Source of the DNA: Bacteroidota bacterium
Lineage (GTDB): Bacteria > Bacteroidota > Bacteroidia > Chitinophagales > Chitinophagaceae
Direction of reading: 5' to 3'
Assembly: GCA_023392575.1 (NCBI GenBank)
Contig: JAEVYV010000256.1
Span: 1-14,444 of the forward strand
Length of the DNA stretch: 14,444 nucleotides
Below, piece after piece: positions 1 through 6,205 of this stretch. Under the pieces are notes generated by a model. It did no database searches. It was not told the DNA's origin and saw only the letters and a program-made list of their open reading frames with translations. The number at the start of each line of letters is the position of its first letter. Within the stretch, counting starts at the first letter, position 1. The position numbers were made by a program, and so were the translations under genes.

Positions 1-26
1 CCCCCCCCCCCCCACCCCCCCCCCCC
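1..26. other. Near-homopolymeric C run at contig edge, probable artefact
   Basis: Twenty-five of the first 26 bases are C, with one A at position 14. The run interrupts a DEAD-box helicase reading frame that is otherwise clean. Read on the minus strand it would append almost only glycines directly after the residues that precede the conserved SAT motif, which does not fit the family. A sequencing or assembly artefact at a contig end is the simplest explanation; a biological G-tract is less likely. Confidence 0.75.
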
Positions 27-547
27 GCCTTTTGGAGAATGAATTCAATGTCTTCCTGAAAGCCCATGTTTAGCATTTCATCGGCCTCATCCAGAACAAC
101 ATATTTTATTTTTTCCAGGTTGATGGCCTTACGCTCAATCAGGTCGATTAAACGACCAGGGGTGGCTACCACGATTTGAACACCCCTGCGGATGTCGCGG
201 ATTTGCATGGAAATAGAAGATCCGCCATAAACGGCCACCACATGCACGCCAGTCGAATGCTTTTTGAACAGCTCCAGTTCGTTTACAATTTGCAGACACA
301 ACTCCCGGGTGGGACAAATAATCAGCGCCTGGGGATATTTTTCTTTTATATCTATTAATTGCAGCAAAGGCAAACCGAACGCGGCTGTTTTACCCGTACC
401 GGTCTGCGCCAGCCCAATCAGATCTTTGGTGCCGGATAAAAGAACCGGAATAGCTTTTTCCTGAATGGGGGTTGGCTGGGTAAAACCTAGTTCATCTACA
501 GCTTTTAATAACTTTTCCTGTAGGCCTAACTCTTCAAACGTACTCAT
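1..547 (-). CDS. DEAD-box ATP-dependent RNA helicase, N-terminal part (3'-truncated)
   Basis: This is an RNA helicase of the DEAD-box superfamily 2, which uses ATP to unwind short RNA duplexes in ribosome assembly, RNA decay or cold adaptation. Translation from ATG at 547 gives about 173 credible residues covering most of the first RecA-like domain. The Q motif (GFTQPTPIQ) is at residues 21-29, Walker A/motif I (AQTGTGKT) at 47-54, motif Ia (PTREL) at 79-83, the GG motif at 108-109, motif Ib (TPGR) at 129-132 and motif II (DEAD) at 153-156. Motif III (SAT) and the whole second RecA domain lie off the window, and only glycine-coding poly-C follows residue 174. The paralogue (DeaD/CsdA, RhlE, RhlB or other) cannot be fixed because the distinguishing C-terminus is absent. 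A -7-like box lies 13 nt upstream of the start. Confidence 0.93.
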   Translation of the reverse strand, partial: MSTFEELGLQEKLLKAVDELGFTQPTPIQEKAIPVLLSGTKDLIGLAQTGTGKTAAFGLPLLQLIDIKEKYPQALIICPTRELCLQIVNELELFKKHSTGVHVVAVYGGSSISMQIRDIRRGVQIVVATPGRLIDLIERKAINLEKIKYVVLDEADEMLNMGFQEDIEFILQKAGGGGGGGG

Positions 548-560
548 ATAAAAATTTGGG

Positions 561-568
561 CAAAGGTA
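561..568 (-). promoter_or_regulatory. Candidate Bacteroidota -7 box for the DEAD-box helicase gene
   Basis: Read on the minus strand this is TACCTTTG, an exact match to the Bacteroidota -7 consensus TAnnTTTG. It ends 13 nt before the helicase ATG. No TTG-type -33 element is seen at the expected 19-23 nt spacing, so the call rests on the -7 match and position only. Confidence 0.4.
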
Positions 569-705
569 AAAAACGGATGGCACAGATGCGTGGGGGATTT
601 CGCAGGCATGCCGGCTACCTTATTTCTGCCGATAGATTAGACCCTCCGGGCTATGAGATATTGTTAAAACAACGACCCGGCTGATCTGCAAAATCAGTTG
701 ATGAT

Positions 706-738
706 AAAAAATAAGCCATCCGCCAAAGGCGGACGGCT
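706..738 (-). terminator. Rho-independent terminator of the small lipoprotein cluster
   Basis: On the minus strand, an 11-bp stem (arms 728-738 and 714-724, one mismatch, GGCGGA/TCCGCC core) with a 3-base loop is followed almost at once by six T (706-711). It starts about 67 nt beyond the stop codon at 805. That is the right place and orientation to end transcription of the lipoprotein genes before the helicase gene. The rest of the gap (548-704 and 739-804) shows only a weak 7-bp inverted repeat (750-756 / 789-795). Confidence 0.7.
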
Positions 739-804
739 CCTAACGATTGCTTGCCATTATAAAAATCTTGATCAACTACAGTTATGACTGGCAAGAACTG
801 TTTC

Positions 805-1005
805 TTAGTGTTTGGTAGTGTCACCAGCAGCATGAGTTGTGTCGCCGGTCATAGTGTGTGTCGAATCAGTTGTGTGCATCGTTGAGTCTGTAGCTGGTAC
901 AGTGGTTGTAGTTGTAGTAGAGTCTGTAGCAGTGGTGCTTTCAGTGTTGCTGTTACAAGCTACTAATGAACCAGCGATTGCAATAATTCCAAGGATCTTT
1001 TTCAT
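805..1005 (-). CDS. Small Thr/Asp-rich lipoprotein, 66 aa
   Basis: The predicted product is a 66-residue lipoprotein. It has a positively charged start (MKK), a short hydrophobic segment and a lipobox SLVAC with Cys17 as the lipidated residue, so it should be exported by Sec, cleaved by signal peptidase II and membrane-anchored. The mature part is almost entirely Thr, Ser, Asp and His with repeated DST/DTT units, suggesting a disordered tail and not an enzyme. The reading frame is open upstream as far as a TTG near 1086, but the ATG at 1005 puts the signal peptide at the N-terminus and is preferred. It is the last of three similar genes read leftward, 201 bp after the previous one, and is followed by a terminator. 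The function is unknown; low-complexity lipoproteins of this kind are common in Chitinophagaceae. Confidence 0.75.
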   Translation of the reverse strand: MKKILGIIAIAGSLVACNSNTESTTATDSTTTTTTVPATDSTMHTTDSTHTMTGDTTHAAGDTTKH

Positions 1006-1206
1006 GTGATTAAACTTTATTTGTTGGTTATGAAATGACTGTTGTTTGAGATTTTTTTGCTTCAATAGATGAGTCGTCTTCTTCAACTCCTCCTGATTTA
1101 CTTTTTATCGAATTCACCTTATTTCCCATTTCCGCTCTGACTGCTGTAAGCTGCCAAAGACCCCGGAATTAACGTGCACACCAAAACTTTCTTCCAATGC
1201 AAAAGA

Positions 1207-1437
1207 TTATTTCTTAGTAGAATCGATTGCTTCTTTTTTAGCCTGCGTAGTGGAATCGATTGCTTCCTTTCTGGCACGACTTGCTGAGTCCATGACATTT
1301 GTTGTAGAATCAACTGCATTCTTCTTTTCTTTAGCAACCGAGTCTAAGGAATCTTTCGTGTGTGCTGCCGTATTAGCGCTGTTATTGCAAGCGGCTAATG
1401 TTGCTGCTACGGTTAAAACAATGAAGATCTTTTTCAT
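1207..1437 (-). CDS. Small lipoprotein with hendecad coiled-coil repeats, 76 aa
   Basis: This is a 76-residue lipoprotein: MKK start, hydrophobic segment, and lipobox LAAC with Cys17 lipidated, followed by NN. The mature part is built from repeats in which the Asp-Ser pair recurs every 11 residues, with one 7-residue step. The last two units, ending in AIDST, are nearly identical, and at DNA level they form a 33-bp direct repeat (from about 1220 and 1253). Eleven-residue periodicity with Ala/Val/Ile at the apolar positions and many Lys/Glu suggests an extended amphipathic helix or coiled coil. The C-terminus is Lys-Lys. Its start lies 11 nt after the stop of the preceding lipoprotein gene, so the two are probably co-transcribed. 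The function is unknown; a cell-envelope structural or stress role is only a guess. Confidence 0.78.
   Translation of the reverse strand: MKKIFIVLTVAATLAACNNSANTAAHTKDSLDSVAKEKKNAVDSTTNVMDSASRARKEAIDSTTQAKKEAIDSTKK
1220..1285 (-). repeat. 33-bp tandem repeat inside the lipoprotein gene
   Basis: Two adjacent 33-bp units begin near 1220 and 1253, each starting with gaatcgattgctt on the plus strand. They encode consecutive 11-residue units of the lipoprotein. More diverged copies continue upstream in the same gene. The unit length of 11 codons matches the hendecad spacing of the protein. Confidence 0.6.
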
Positions 1438-1448
1438 TTTTTCTGGTT

Positions 1449-1676
1449 TTAATGGTTAGGGGTATCTGTTTTGTGAACCAAATCCTTTTGTTCCAGCTTG
1501 TTTTCCACCCGTTCCTTGATCTCCCTAGCCCTTCCCTTGGTAGAGTCCCAAACCCGGTCAGCCGAGGAATCAAACTTTTTGCCTATCGAATCAAGCTTAT
1601 TTTGTGTAGATGACCCGCTGTTGTTGCAGGCCGTCAGGGCACAAACCATCAGAAAAAATAATCCTAGCTTTTTCAT
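1449..1676 (-). CDS. Small lipoprotein, 75 aa
   Basis: This is a 75-residue lipoprotein with an MKK start, a hydrophobic segment and lipobox LTAC with Cys17 lipidated, followed by NNSGSS. The mature part is charged, with DS pairs spaced through the first half (DSIGKKFDSS, WDSTKG) and a Lys/Glu/Arg-rich predicted helix to the end. It shares the signal region pattern and the DS-rich style of the two genes downstream, so the three are probably distant paralogues. It is first in the cluster, with a purine-rich AAAGGA just before the ATG at 1676. It diverges from the ECF sigma factor gene at 1801 across a 124-bp AT-rich spacer. No known domain is recognised. Confidence 0.77.
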   Translation of the reverse strand: MKKLGLFFLMVCALTACNNSGSSTQNKLDSIGKKFDSSADRVWDSTKGRAREIKERVENKLEQKDLVHKTDTPNH

Positions 1677-1800
1677 ATCCTTTGCCTGATAAAGTGATTA
1701 ATACCCGTATTTGAAAAAAGTAACCCGGCTTTTTAAAATATTTTTTTTAACACCTGAATGGGTTACTATTTTTAGATTTTCGTATTAAACAAGGAACAAG

Positions 1801-2367
1801 TTGAAAGCTGAGAATACCGAAAAATCATTGCTTCAGGGACTGGCCAGGAACGACAAGCGGGCTGTGGAGAGCATTTATAAGGAAAATTACAACATTGTTC
1901 AGGCCCTGGTGATCAATAACAATGGTACGGCGGAGGATGCAAAAGATATTTTTCAGGAAGCAATGATTGTGCTGTTTGAGAAGGTTCAGTCGGGGGATTT
2001 CGAGCTTCATTGCCAAATCAAAACCTTTATTTATTCTGTTTGCCGGCGGCTTTGGCTGAAAAAACTGATGTACCAGAACCGTTTCAGCTTGTCGGAAGGA
2101 CACGAGAATATTGTGAGTGTTGACGATGAAATGGAAGAACACGAACGGCGCAACACCGAATTTAGCATGATGGAAAAGGCCATGAGCGGTTTGGGTGAAC
2201 CTTGCAAAAGCTTACTGGAGGCTTTTTACTTACAAAAAAAATCGATGCAGGAAATAGCCACAAGCTTTGGCTACACCAATGCCGAAAACGCCAAAAACCA
2301 GAAGTACAAATGCCTGGTGCGATTAAAAAAACTATTCTTTTCGCAATATAAAAACGAATCGCTTTGA
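1801..2367 (+). CDS. ECF-type RNA polymerase sigma factor, 188 aa
   Basis: This is an extracytoplasmic-function sigma-70 family member, which directs RNA polymerase to a small regulon when released from its anti-sigma factor. Region 2 spans roughly residues 15-95, including the DIFQEAM segment and an aromatic/basic stretch (FIYSVCRRLWLKKL). Region 4, with a helix-turn-helix, spans about 125-180 (SMQEIATSFGY followed by a basic recognition helix). A 188-residue length and the absence of region 3 are typical of ECF factors. The start is TTG at 1801: it has AAGGA about 5 nt upstream, an in-frame stop lies at 1786-1788, and the first in-frame ATG would delete part of region 2. Its stop overlaps the next gene by four bases, implying coupled translation with the presumed regulator. 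Confidence 0.92.
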   Translation: MKAENTEKSLLQGLARNDKRAVESIYKENYNIVQALVINNNGTAEDAKDIFQEAMIVLFEKVQSGDFELHCQIKTFIYSVCRRLWLKKLMYQNRFSLSEGHENIVSVDDEMEEHERRNTEFSMMEKAMSGLGEPCKSLLEAFYLQKKSMQEIATSFGYTNAENAKNQKYKCLVRLKKLFFSQYKNESL

Positions 2368-3491
2368 TAGAAGATATTAAAATACTGGAAGCTGTCGAAC
2401 GATACATTACCGGCGCCATGACCCCCGACGAAAGGGTTTATTTTGAAGGGCTGCGCAAAAGCAATCCCGAAATTGACCAACTGGTAGTGGAGCATACCTT
2501 TTTTCTGCAGCAAATGAACCGCTTCGATGAAGCCCGAAAATTTAAAAACACCCTTAACGAAACACATGTTCATTTGGCAGAAAAAGGACTGATCAAATCA
2601 CCAAGGCTGAAAGGAAGGGCCCGGGTGGTTTATCTGTACAACCGCTACAAACGGGTAGCCGCTATTGCCGCTTCCATTGCCGGCATTACGGCATTAACCA
2701 TGAGTGCTCTTGTGTGGTCGGTTTCTCCCGGAAAACCAGGCAAAGAAGTGCAGGAGTTAAGAAGGGAGCTCAACCAAAGTATTTCCAAACTGGAAAATAA
2801 AAACAAGGAGCTCAATCAGAAGATTGAACACGTGAAGGACCAGGCCCAGGTTACCGCCCCCACGCCTTCAATTGAATACAAAAGCGGCGGCACCGGTTTT
2901 TTAATTGACAGCAAAGGATATATTGTCACCAACCACCATGTGGTGGAAGGCGCCCGGCATGTTGCCGTTCAGGACAATAACGGCAACGACCTGAGTGCAA
3001 AAATCGTGTTTAGTGATGCACAAAAAGATATAGCCATTTTAAAGATCACGGACAAAAGGTACAAGTCGCCGGGAACGATCCCCTATTCCATAAAGCGTTC
3101 GGGCGGACATCTTGCCGAGCCCATTTATACCTTGGGCTACCCACGCAACGATATTGTGTATGGAGAAGGCTACCTGGCGGCCAAAACCGGTTACAACGGC
3201 GATACCCTGAGTTGCCAGATCACTGTTCCAGCCAACAGAGGAAATAGCGGCAGCCCTATTTTAAACCGCAATGGCGAAATCATCGGCATATTGAGTGCCA
3301 AACAAAACACCGTGGAAGGCGCTGTGTTTGCCATCCACTCAAAATACATCATTAATGCCCTCAACGAATTGCAAAAAGATACGGCTTACCGCAATGTGAA
3401 AGCCCCGTCTTCCTCCAATTTAAAAGGGGCGGAAAGAACAAAACAGGTGGAAAAAGTTGCCGACTATGTGTTTATGGTAAAAGTGGACTAG
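2364..3491 (+). CDS. Membrane-anchored HtrA-like serine protease with anti-sigma-like N-terminus, 375 aa
   Basis: The predicted product is a single-pass membrane protein. Residues 1-95 are cytoplasmic and helical, with a YITGAMTPDE segment resembling the start of many anti-sigma factors. A transmembrane helix lies at about 97-119, a Glu/Lys/Asn-rich coiled coil at about 126-160, and a trypsin-like domain of the HtrA (S1C) type at about 170-335 in the periplasm. The catalytic triad is visible: His192 (TNHHVV), Asp222 (KDIAIL) and Ser295 (GNSGSP). No PDZ domain is seen; a 40-residue polar tail ends the protein. The start is TTG at 2364 in the sequence TTGA, where the sigma factor stop TGA overlaps; the first ATG would remove 18 conserved-looking residues. 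The context suggests it controls the sigma factor encoded immediately upstream. The protease assignment is strong; the anti-sigma role is inference. Confidence 0.88.
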   Translation: MIEDIKILEAVERYITGAMTPDERVYFEGLRKSNPEIDQLVVEHTFFLQQMNRFDEARKFKNTLNETHVHLAEKGLIKSPRLKGRARVVYLYNRYKRVAAIAASIAGITALTMSALVWSVSPGKPGKEVQELRRELNQSISKLENKNKELNQKIEHVKDQAQVTAPTPSIEYKSGGTGFLIDSKGYIVTNHHVVEGARHVAVQDNNGNDLSAKIVFSDAQKDIAILKITDKRYKSPGTIPYSIKRSGGHLAEPIYTLGYPRNDIVYGEGYLAAKTGYNGDTLSCQITVPANRGNSGSPILNRNGEIIGILSAKQNTVEGAVFAIHSKYIINALNELQKDTAYRNVKAPSSSNLKGAERTKQVEKVADYVFMVKVD

Positions 3492-3525
3492 CGTTTTAAA
3501 CCAACGCCGACCCCGGTAAAAATGT

Positions 3526-3556
3526 AAAAAGCACTCAGCAGAACTGAGTGCTTTTT
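3526..3556. terminator. Bidirectional Rho-independent terminator
   Basis: A perfect 13-bp inverted repeat (3526-3538 and 3544-3556, GCACTCAG core) encloses a 5-base loop and is flanked by A5 on the left and T5 on the right. It can end transcription in both directions. It sits between the convergent stops of the protease gene (3491) and the nucleotidyltransferase gene (3586). Confidence 0.9.
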
Positions 3557-3585
3557 GGTTATTGGTTGGCGACAAGCCCGAACGT

Positions 3586-4494
3586 CTATTTGTTGTTCCA
3601 AAGACTGGCGGGATAGGCTCCTTTCTGCACCAGCTCGTTTAAATTTCTTTCTACAATGGGAGCGTCTTCCTTATAGGTCACTCCAAACCATTGAGACGAA
3701 GTCGGAATCACCTTAATCACGCCAAGACCTTTTTTAATGAACTGGTCTGCGGAAAACGGAATCAGGTATTCGGACTTCAGATTGGTGATATTCTCATCCA
3801 AGAAAGTTTTAAATCCTTTCTCCAAAAATGAAAAGATGGAAGGGTGAAAACACCAGAAGTTCATGGACGCTTTGGCGTCTTCGGGCAAAACCATTTTGCT
3901 GCCATCGGGCTCTTCGGAAACAATCTTTCCGTTCTCCCGGTAAATTTTCAATCTTTCGTTAATGGCCACAAGGTTATGGTGCTCATCTATCTGGCAAACG
4001 CCGCGGCTTACCGAGCCATACTCAGAAAGCGTATTTGCCAATTCGTACCCAATAATGGCGTACTGGTCTTCCCGGCAATCATGCTGCAGAAAGTGAGCGG
4101 CTTTTTGAAAAGAATCGCTTCCGTAAAAATCATCCGCATTTATCACTGCAAAGGGCTCATTCACCGCTTCTTTAGCGCACATGATGGCGTGGGACGTGCC
4201 CCAGGGTTTGGTTCTTCCGGCTGGGATTTCCCGGCCCTCCATAAACTTACTCATCTCCTGATAGACATATTGGGTCTCAATGCGGCCCTTTAATTTGGGT
4301 TCAAAAATTTCCTTGAAATCTGCGGCAAAGTCTTCCCGGATAATAAAAACCACTTTTTGAAAACCTGCTTTTATGGCGTCGTAAATAGAGTAGTCCATGA
4401 TGGTTTCACCGCCGGGCCCGAATTGCTGAATCTGCTTCATACTACCATAACGGGATGCCATTCCTGCGGCCATGATCACTAATGTTGGTTTCAT
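3586..4494 (-). CDS. Sugar-phosphate nucleotidyltransferase (NTP transferase family), 302 aa
   Basis: This is a nucleotidyltransferase of the glucose-1-phosphate uridylyl/thymidylyltransferase superfamily, which joins an NTP to a sugar phosphate to give an NDP-sugar and pyrophosphate in the cytoplasm. The nucleotide-binding signature is at residues 8-21 (AAGMASRYGSMKQ), a WGTSHA segment is at 98-103, and the metal-binding NADDFYG is at 119-125. The length is normal for the family. ATG at 4494 is chosen over the longer frame to 4578 because it starts immediately before the conserved beta-strand (TLVIMAAG) and is preceded by AAAAGGA; the extension would run into the divergent gene. The specific sugar cannot be read from the sequence. 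The gene is convergent with the protease gene and divergent from the PLP enzyme, with 49 bp between starts. Confidence 0.87.
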   Translation of the reverse strand: MKPTLVIMAAGMASRYGSMKQIQQFGPGGETIMDYSIYDAIKAGFQKVVFIIREDFAADFKEIFEPKLKGRIETQYVYQEMSKFMEGREIPAGRTKPWGTSHAIMCAKEAVNEPFAVINADDFYGSDSFQKAAHFLQHDCREDQYAIIGYELANTLSEYGSVSRGVCQIDEHHNLVAINERLKIYRENGKIVSEEPDGSKMVLPEDAKASMNFWCFHPSIFSFLEKGFKTFLDENITNLKSEYLIPFSADQFIKKGLGVIKVIPTSSQWFGVTYKEDAPIVERNLNELVQKGAYPASLWNNK

Positions 4495-4543
4495 ATAATT
4501 CCTTTTATTCGGCCCCGAAAATAAATTAGAATTTTGGCAATCA

Positions 4544-5446
4544 ATGGAGAATATTATTAGGATTGAAAACTGCCGCATCGATTCGGTGGGTCTGCCGCAC
4601 AGCCCGCAAATCCAAGCCGATGTTCTGCGCCTCGATCTGATTCATCCTGTGGTGTCGGGCAACAAATGGTTTAAACTAAAAGAATACCTTACCGAGGCGC
4701 AGCAACTGAATAAAACCACGTTGGCAACCTTTGGGGGAGCGTTTTCAAATCATATTGTAGCCACAGCCGCTGCCGCCCAATTACACGGGCTGAAAAGCAT
4801 GGGCATCATCCGGGGCGAAAAACCAGGTTTCCTATCCCACACGCTCCAACAAGCATCGGCCTTAGGCATGCAGTTGTTTTTTGTTTCCAGGGAAGCGTAC
4901 CGAAAAAAGATGTTACCGGAAGAATGCCTGCAGGTTTGCGACAGCAGCAAACTCTATGTCATCAACGAAGGCGGATACGGTCAGCGAGGAATGCGGGGAG
5001 CCGCCGCCATTTTAAAAAGCTTCCCCACCGCGACGTATTCACATATAGCTGCAGCCACCGGCACGGGCACCATGCTGGCCGGACTGGTGGCCGCATCCGC
5101 ACCCCACCAAAGCGTCGTGGGCGTCAGCGTGCTGAAAAACAATTTTTCTGTCGAACACGAAATCAAAGCCCTCTTGCCTGAAGAAGATTCCAGGGCTTTT
5201 CAACTGCATTTTGGGTATCATTTTGGTGGTTATGCCAAACACACGCCGGAATTATTTCGGTTTATGAATGCGTGGTATGCGCAAACCGGTATTCCTTCCG
5301 ATTTTGTGTACACCGGCAAGTTGTTTTTTGCTGTTTCCGATCTGGCTTCCCGATCCTATTTCCCTCAGGGCAGTAAAATTTTGATCATTCACAGCGGCGG
5401 GCTTCAGGGCAACCTTTCCCTGGCGAAGGGAACGTTAATATTTTGA
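4544..5446 (+). CDS. PLP-dependent enzyme, D-cysteine desulfhydrase / ACC deaminase family, 300 aa
   Basis: This is a fold-type II pyridoxal-phosphate enzyme of the family that includes D-cysteine desulfhydrase (D-cysteine to pyruvate, H2S and ammonia) and 1-aminocyclopropane-1-carboxylate deaminase. The PLP lysine is Lys41 in SGNKWFKLKEYL, aligning with the GGNK lysine of the family. A GGAFSNH segment (residues 64-70) matches the substrate/cofactor loop, and TGTGT (172-176) forms the phosphate-binding loop. At the position where ACC deaminases have Tyr-Glu (VYEGK) this protein has Tyr256-Thr257 (VYTGK). Loss of that glutamate argues against true ACC deaminase activity and leans toward D-cysteine desulfhydrase or another amino-acid substrate. 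The start ATG at 4544 is well placed; a -7-like GAATTTTG (one mismatch) ends 7 nt upstream. Confidence 0.85.
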   Translation: MENIIRIENCRIDSVGLPHSPQIQADVLRLDLIHPVVSGNKWFKLKEYLTEAQQLNKTTLATFGGAFSNHIVATAAAAQLHGLKSMGIIRGEKPGFLSHTLQQASALGMQLFFVSREAYRKKMLPEECLQVCDSSKLYVINEGGYGQRGMRGAAAILKSFPTATYSHIAAATGTGTMLAGLVAASAPHQSVVGVSVLKNNFSVEHEIKALLPEEDSRAFQLHFGYHFGGYAKHTPELFRFMNAWYAQTGIPSDFVYTGKLFFAVSDLASRSYFPQGSKILIIHSGGLQGNLSLAKGTLIF

Positions 5447-5474
5447 GCTGGAAAGCGCCGGGCAATTATATTTG
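5443..5474 (+). promoter_or_regulatory. Bacteroidota-type promoter (-33 TTG, -7 TATATTTG)
   Basis: TTG at 5443-5445 and TATATTTG at 5467-5474 are separated by 21 bp, agreeing with the Bacteroidota consensus TTG-N(17-23)-TAnnTTTG. The -33 part overlaps the stop codon region of the upstream PLP enzyme gene. The promoter would start transcription about 30 nt before the ATG at 5510. It is the best two-part promoter match seen in the window. Confidence 0.65.
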
Positions 5475-5509
5475 TGTTCTTTCGTTCAAAGCACCGGCAA
5501 AACAATGAT

Positions 5510-6205
5510 ATGAAGCGTTTGTGTTTTCTTTTTTCCTTAGCTCTGATTTTCACCGGACAGGAGGTATTTGCGCAGGACACCCTACCCAATTTTTCTGTCC
5601 GAAATATTGGCAACAAGCGGGTGATCGTTGGTTGGGTCAACAACTACCCCGTTACAAAACAAATCAGCATTCAGCGCTCGTTCGACAGCCTGAAAAACTA
5701 CAAAACCATTGTCAGCGTAACCGATCCTTCGGCCATTCAAAATGGCTTTGCCGACACCAAGGCACCCAGCAGCAATATGTTTTACCGCCTGTTTGTTAAC
5801 CTGGATAAGGGGGAGTTCTTCTTTACCCAGCCGAAGCGGCCCACCCAAGACACCAGCGTGGGCAAAACGGTGGAGAACCCCGTCGCCAAAAAACCAGAAA
5901 CAAACATCGTTGCCGGCGCAAACAAGCCCGTTGTAAAAAAGCCGGATTTCGTTCCCTCCTTTTATGTGTATACCAACAAAGACGGATATGTATTCATCAA
6001 CCTGCCGGATGCCGACCGGAAAAAATACCACATCAAGTTTTTTGAAGAAGACGACAACCTCCTGTTTGAACTAAAGCATATTAAAGAAACCGCACTAACA
6101 CTGGACAAAACAAACTTTATCCATTCCGGCTGGTTCAAATTTGAGCTTTACAACGAGGATCACCTGGTTGAAAAAAATAAATTCTATTTACCAAAGGATT
6201 TTTAG
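5510..6205 (+). CDS. Secreted protein of unknown function, 231 aa
   Basis: The first 22 or so residues form a Sec signal peptide (MKRLCFLFSLALIFTG, cleavage after VFA before QDT). It lacks a lipobox cysteine, so the product should be periplasmic or exported. Residues about 30-105 form an all-beta-looking domain with a fibronectin-III-like feel (RVIVGWVNNYP, SIQRS, FADTKAPSSNMFYRLFV). A Pro/Lys/Thr-rich linker (about 115-155) leads to a second beta-rich segment. There is no enzyme motif and no T9SS sorting tail. ATG at 5510 is preferred over one at 5474 because it begins the signal peptide; the upstream one overlaps the -7 box. Its stop overlaps the stop of lipB on the other strand by four bases. 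Confidence 0.75.
   Translation: MKRLCFLFSLALIFTGQEVFAQDTLPNFSVRNIGNKRVIVGWVNNYPVTKQISIQRSFDSLKNYKTIVSVTDPSAIQNGFADTKAPSSNMFYRLFVNLDKGEFFFTQPKRPTQDTSVGKTVENPVAKKPETNIVAGANKPVVKKPDFVPSFYVYTNKDGYVFINLPDADRKKYHIKFFEEDDNLLFELKHIKETALTLDKTNFIHSGWFKFELYNEDHLVEKNKFYLPKDF

Noticed and set aside
750..795. Inverted repeat cttgcca / tggcaag downstream of the lipoprotein cluster
   Set aside because: Only 7 bp with a 32-base loop next to a much better terminator; expected by chance.
1119..1337. Minus-strand 72-codon frame overlapping the middle lipoprotein, with a GSLAAYSS segment resembling a lipobox region
   Set aside because: Most of it is an alternative frame of the hendecad repeats. The lipobox-like match lacks the cysteine and is too short to call a pseudogene remnant.
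3844..4293. Plus-strand 149-codon frame inside the nucleotidyltransferase gene
   Set aside because: It is antisense to a gene with intact catalytic motifs; no family signature or start context.
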